Positions 6,494 to 8,374 of a stretch of DNA of 8,374 nucleotides are shown piece by piece. The position numbers were made by a program, and so were the translations under genes. This DNA is from Planctomycetota bacterium (lineage in GTDB: Bacteria; Planctomycetota; UBA1135; UBA2386). Under the pieces are notes generated by a model. That model searched no databases and was not told the origin of the DNA. It was given only the letters and a program-made list of their open reading frames with translations. Positions within the stretch are counted from its first letter, which is position 1. Every line of letters starts with the position of its first letter. The DNA is taken from NCBI GenBank assembly GCA_003235605.1, contig QJVU01000026.1:1-8374 (forward strand). Direction: 5' to 3'.

Positions 6494-7678
6494 TCAACAG
6501 GATTCAAGGGAGCGCTCCAGCAGCCAGATCTTCAAGTACTCCGACTCCGGGAGGTTGATCCAGACCGGGTGATCCGCGCCAGCGCCAAGGCGCTGGCGCA
6601 ACAAGATGGGAAAGGGCAGGTCTGCTGCCGCCTGACGCAATACCCGCTCGAAGGTGGGCAGGTCCACGTGGTGGCTGCAGGAACAGGTGAGAAGGAGACC
6701 GCCCGGGGCCAACACCCGCATGGCGAGGCGGTTGAGATCTCGGTAGCCCCGCAGCGCGCCTTCGCGCTCCTTGCGGCTCTTGGCGAAGGCCGGCGGATCG
6801 AGGATCACCAGGTCGTAGGAGTTCGCCTCGTGCCGGAGTTCCCGCAGGAGGTCGAACACGTTCGCGCACAGCGTTTTCAGTGGTGCCAGACCGTTGCGCT
6901 CGGCAGCAGCGGTCGCAAGCTCCAAGGCATCGACTGCCTGGTCCACTGCCAACGCCGAGCGCGCGCCACCGGCGAGGGCCGCCAGGGCGAAGGCTCCCTG
7001 GTAGCTGCACAGATCCAGGACGCGACGCTCCCTGGCCAGCTCCATCACTCGCTTTCTGGCGGGGCGTTGGTCCAGGTAGAAGCCCGTCTTCTGGCCCGTC
7101 CAGAGTTGCACCCGGTGGCGGATGCCGTGCTCCTCGATCTCCGTCTCGGTCACTCGTTTGCCGTGCAGAAGACGGACCTCCTGGGGGAGGTCCTCCAGCC
7201 TGCGGGTGGCAGTGTCGTTGCGCGCCAGCACCGAGACGGCTCCGGTCCGCGACACCAGGAATGGAACGATGTGGCTGAGGTTCTCCTCGATGACCGTGGA
7301 GGTGCTCTGGACGACCAGGCAGTCCGCAAACTGGTCGACGACGAGGCCGGGCAACAGATCGCCCTCGCCGTGGACGAGGCGCACCGCCCGCCGGGCGCCC
7401 TGGATGTAGGCTCTCCGCTGCACGGCGGCGTCGAGTCGTTGGTGGAAAAAGCTCTCCGCCGGCGGTACCTCCTCCAGGCCCCATCCGCCACAGGTACGGA
7501 GCGGGATCTTCGAGGCTTGGGAATAGAAACCCAGTCCCAAGGATCGACCCTCGTGGTCGCGCACGACGACCAGGCTGCTCTCCGCGGCATCCACGACATC
7601 CAGATCATCCGCGAAGAACAAAGGGCGGCCCTTGCGAGCGATCTGGCTTGCCTTTGGGGTCAAACGGACCGAGGGCAT
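6494..7678 (-). CDS. rlmI: Class I SAM-dependent 23S rRNA (cytosine-C5) methyltransferase, RlmI-type
   Basis: This protein matches the RlmI (YccW) family, which methylates cytosine 1962 of 23S rRNA in E. coli. Counting from the ATG at 7678 (394 residues), an N-terminal PUA-like domain covers about 1-75, a linking beta domain follows to about 195, and the Rossmann methyltransferase fills the rest. Visible motifs are TGQKTGFYLDQRPAR (194-208), the SAM-binding VLDLCSYQGAFALAAL (220-235), ILDPPAFAKSRK (292-303) and LLTCSCSHHV, whose second Cys (334) aligns with the catalytic Cys of m5C methyltransferases. The ending GADHPVWINLPESEYLK also matches RlmI. MPSVRL at the ATG aligns with MSVRL of E. 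coli RlmI, so it is preferred over the GTG at 7687, which would add three residues; neither has a strong ribosome site. It follows the deacetylase gene closely. The rRNA position modified is inferred from family only. Confidence 0.92.
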   Translation of the reverse strand: MPSVRLTPKASQIARKGRPLFFADDLDVVDAAESSLVVVRDHEGRSLGLGFYSQASKIPLRTCGGWGLEEVPPAESFFHQRLDAAVQRRAYIQGARRAVRLVHGEGDLLPGLVVDQFADCLVVQSTSTVIEENLSHIVPFLVSRTGAVSVLARNDTATRRLEDLPQEVRLLHGKRVTETEIEEHGIRHRVQLWTGQKTGFYLDQRPARKRVMELARERRVLDLCSYQGAFALAALAGGARSALAVDQAVDALELATAAAERNGLAPLKTLCANVFDLLRELRHEANSYDLVILDPPAFAKSRKEREGALRGYRDLNRLAMRVLAPGGLLLTCSCSHHVDLPTFERVLRQAAADLPFPILLRQRLGAGADHPVWINLPESEYLKIWLLERSLESC

Positions 7679-7692
7679 GGGTGACACCCAGT

Positions 7693-8374
7693 CTAAGTCG
7701 TGCCAGCCCGGCCTGTCTTGCCTGTCTTGCCAGTCTTGTCCGTAGTATCCGCACGGACCCTTATTCGGCTGAAGGCCTCGCCATAGCCCTCACTGCGCTC
7801 CAACAGCAGGCTGCGGTAGCCGTTCATCCCCAGCACCGGGTGCACGAGGTCCCCGTAGGCCATCTGGGTCAAGTAATGCTGCACCGCACGGCGTTTCAGC
7901 TCCACGAACTCGGTGATGTCCACTACCACGTCCGGTTGCGGGTTGGGACTCCACACCTCGTAGCCGTACGCCCAACCCTCGAAACCCGCATGTCCCAGGC
8001 CTCGCACCACGGCCTCGTGCAAGGCCAGATGGTCGGAGTTGCCATCCCCCTTCCACGGCAAATAGACCACGTCTGGCCGGTACTCCTGGGCGGCGGACAC
8101 CACCCGCGCCGCCAACGCCTCGAGATCGCTCTCGGTGATCACGCAGCTATCGGGAAGCCCCCAGAACACCACGTCTTGGATGCCGAGGAGCGCCATGGCG
8201 CCGCGGCTCTCGCCGCGGCGCCGTTCCCGGTACGTCCTCGCATCGAACCGCTGCTCCGGATCGCCGGCGGCGCCGTCCGTGGCCACGATCACGCGCACCG
8301 GATCCTGCTGGCAGACGTGGAGGTGGAGCGTGCCGCCAACCCCCAGGGCTTCGTCGTCGGGGTGAGGCGCGAAG
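7693..8374 (-). CDS. PIG-L/LmbE family deacetylase, 5' end cut by the window edge
   Basis: This is a zinc-dependent N-acetyl-sugar deacetylase-like protein (PIG-L, MshB, BshB family). The frame is open to the right edge, and the edge codons read FAPHPDDEALGVGGTLH, containing the HPDDE metal and catalytic motif, so the real start is just outside the window and the in-frame GTG at 8298 is internal. Counting visible residues (226), HPDDE lies at 4-8 and the second motif SDHLALHE at 113-120 supplies the third metal ligand. YEVWSPNPQPDVVVDIT (139-155) is typical of bacterial members that act on sugar conjugates. The C-terminus ends in a Lys-Thr-Gly repeat beyond the family core. Its stop lies 14 bases before the rlmI ATG, so the two are probably one operon. 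The substrate is unknown: it might be a glycan precursor, a thiol cofactor precursor or another GlcNAc conjugate. Confidence 0.93.
   Translation of the reverse strand, partial: FAPHPDDEALGVGGTLHLHVCQQDPVRVIVATDGAAGDPEQRFDARTYRERRRGESRGAMALLGIQDVVFWGLPDSCVITESDLEALAARVVSAAQEYRPDVVYLPWKGDGNSDHLALHEAVVRGLGHAGFEGWAYGYEVWSPNPQPDVVVDITEFVELKRRAVQHYLTQMAYGDLVHPVLGMNGYRSLLLERSEGYGEAFSRIRVRADTTDKTGKTGKTGRAGTT
7711..7737. repeat. 9-bp tandem repeat at the 3' end of the deacetylase gene
   Basis: GCCTGTCTT is present twice in tandem (7711-7719, 7720-7728), followed by a copy with one change, GCCAGTCTT (7729-7737). On the coding strand each unit reads Lys-Thr-Gly, giving KTGKTGKTG near the protein's end. 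The unit is a multiple of three, so copy changes would not shift the frame. Confidence 0.85.

Noticed and set aside
6504..7484. Minus-strand open frame (326 codons) overlapping rlmI in another frame
   Set aside because: Rich in Arg, Gly and Pro, as expected for an out-of-frame reading of GC-rich DNA; rlmI motifs are in the other frame.
6569..7684. Long plus-strand open frame (371 codons) opposite rlmI
   Set aside because: The opposite strand encodes a clear methyltransferase; the antisense frame shows no family motif or ribosome site.
7693..8298. Deacetylase start at the GTG at 8298
   Set aside because: The HPDDE catalytic motif is encoded upstream of it in the same frame, so 8298 is internal to a gene cut by the window edge.

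Overview
This is a compact, GC-rich bacterial window with GTG and TTG starts, four-base gene overlaps and almost no non-coding DNA. Lineage cannot be fixed from sequence alone. The ECF sigma / Cys-less anti-sigma pair with a long extracytoplasmic tail, and a small CxxC-plus-coiled-coil protein, are reminiscent of Planctomycetota or a related Gram-negative phylum. This is inference, held with low to moderate confidence.

Left part (1-3739). An unrecognised protein of at least 493 residues is read on the plus strand and may continue off the left edge. It converges, nine bases apart, on a minus-strand two-gene unit: an ECF sigma factor (3029-3739) followed with a GTGA overlap by a single-pass membrane protein (1500-3032) that is its probable anti-sigma factor.

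Middle (3740-4121). An 88-bp divergent intergenic stretch probably holds the promoters of the sigma operon and of a plus-strand 97-residue protein with one CxxC knuckle and a charged helical tail. That gene's stop abuts the stop of the next operon with no base between them (TGATCA).

Right part (4122-8374). Six minus-strand genes are packed head to tail in transcription order: a PIG-L/LmbE deacetylase (cut by the right edge, HPDDE motif visible), an RlmI-type 23S rRNA cytosine methyltransferase, the thiamin sulfur carrier ThiS, thiazole synthase ThiG, a CPBP (CAAX-like) intramembrane protease and a gamma-class carbonic anhydrase-like hexapeptide-repeat protein. Gaps are 14, 33, 10, 2 and -4 bases with the starts chosen here, so one transcript is likely. 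ThiS and ThiG act together in the thiazole branch of thiamin synthesis; the others have no obvious shared pathway with them.

No RNA gene, mobile element, CRISPR array or riboswitch was seen. I did not find a convincing new multi-gene system. The most interesting points are a nine-G run at the end of thiS, where losing one G would fuse ThiS in frame to ThiG, the unusual anti-sigma protein, and the orphan proteins at 9 and 3828.
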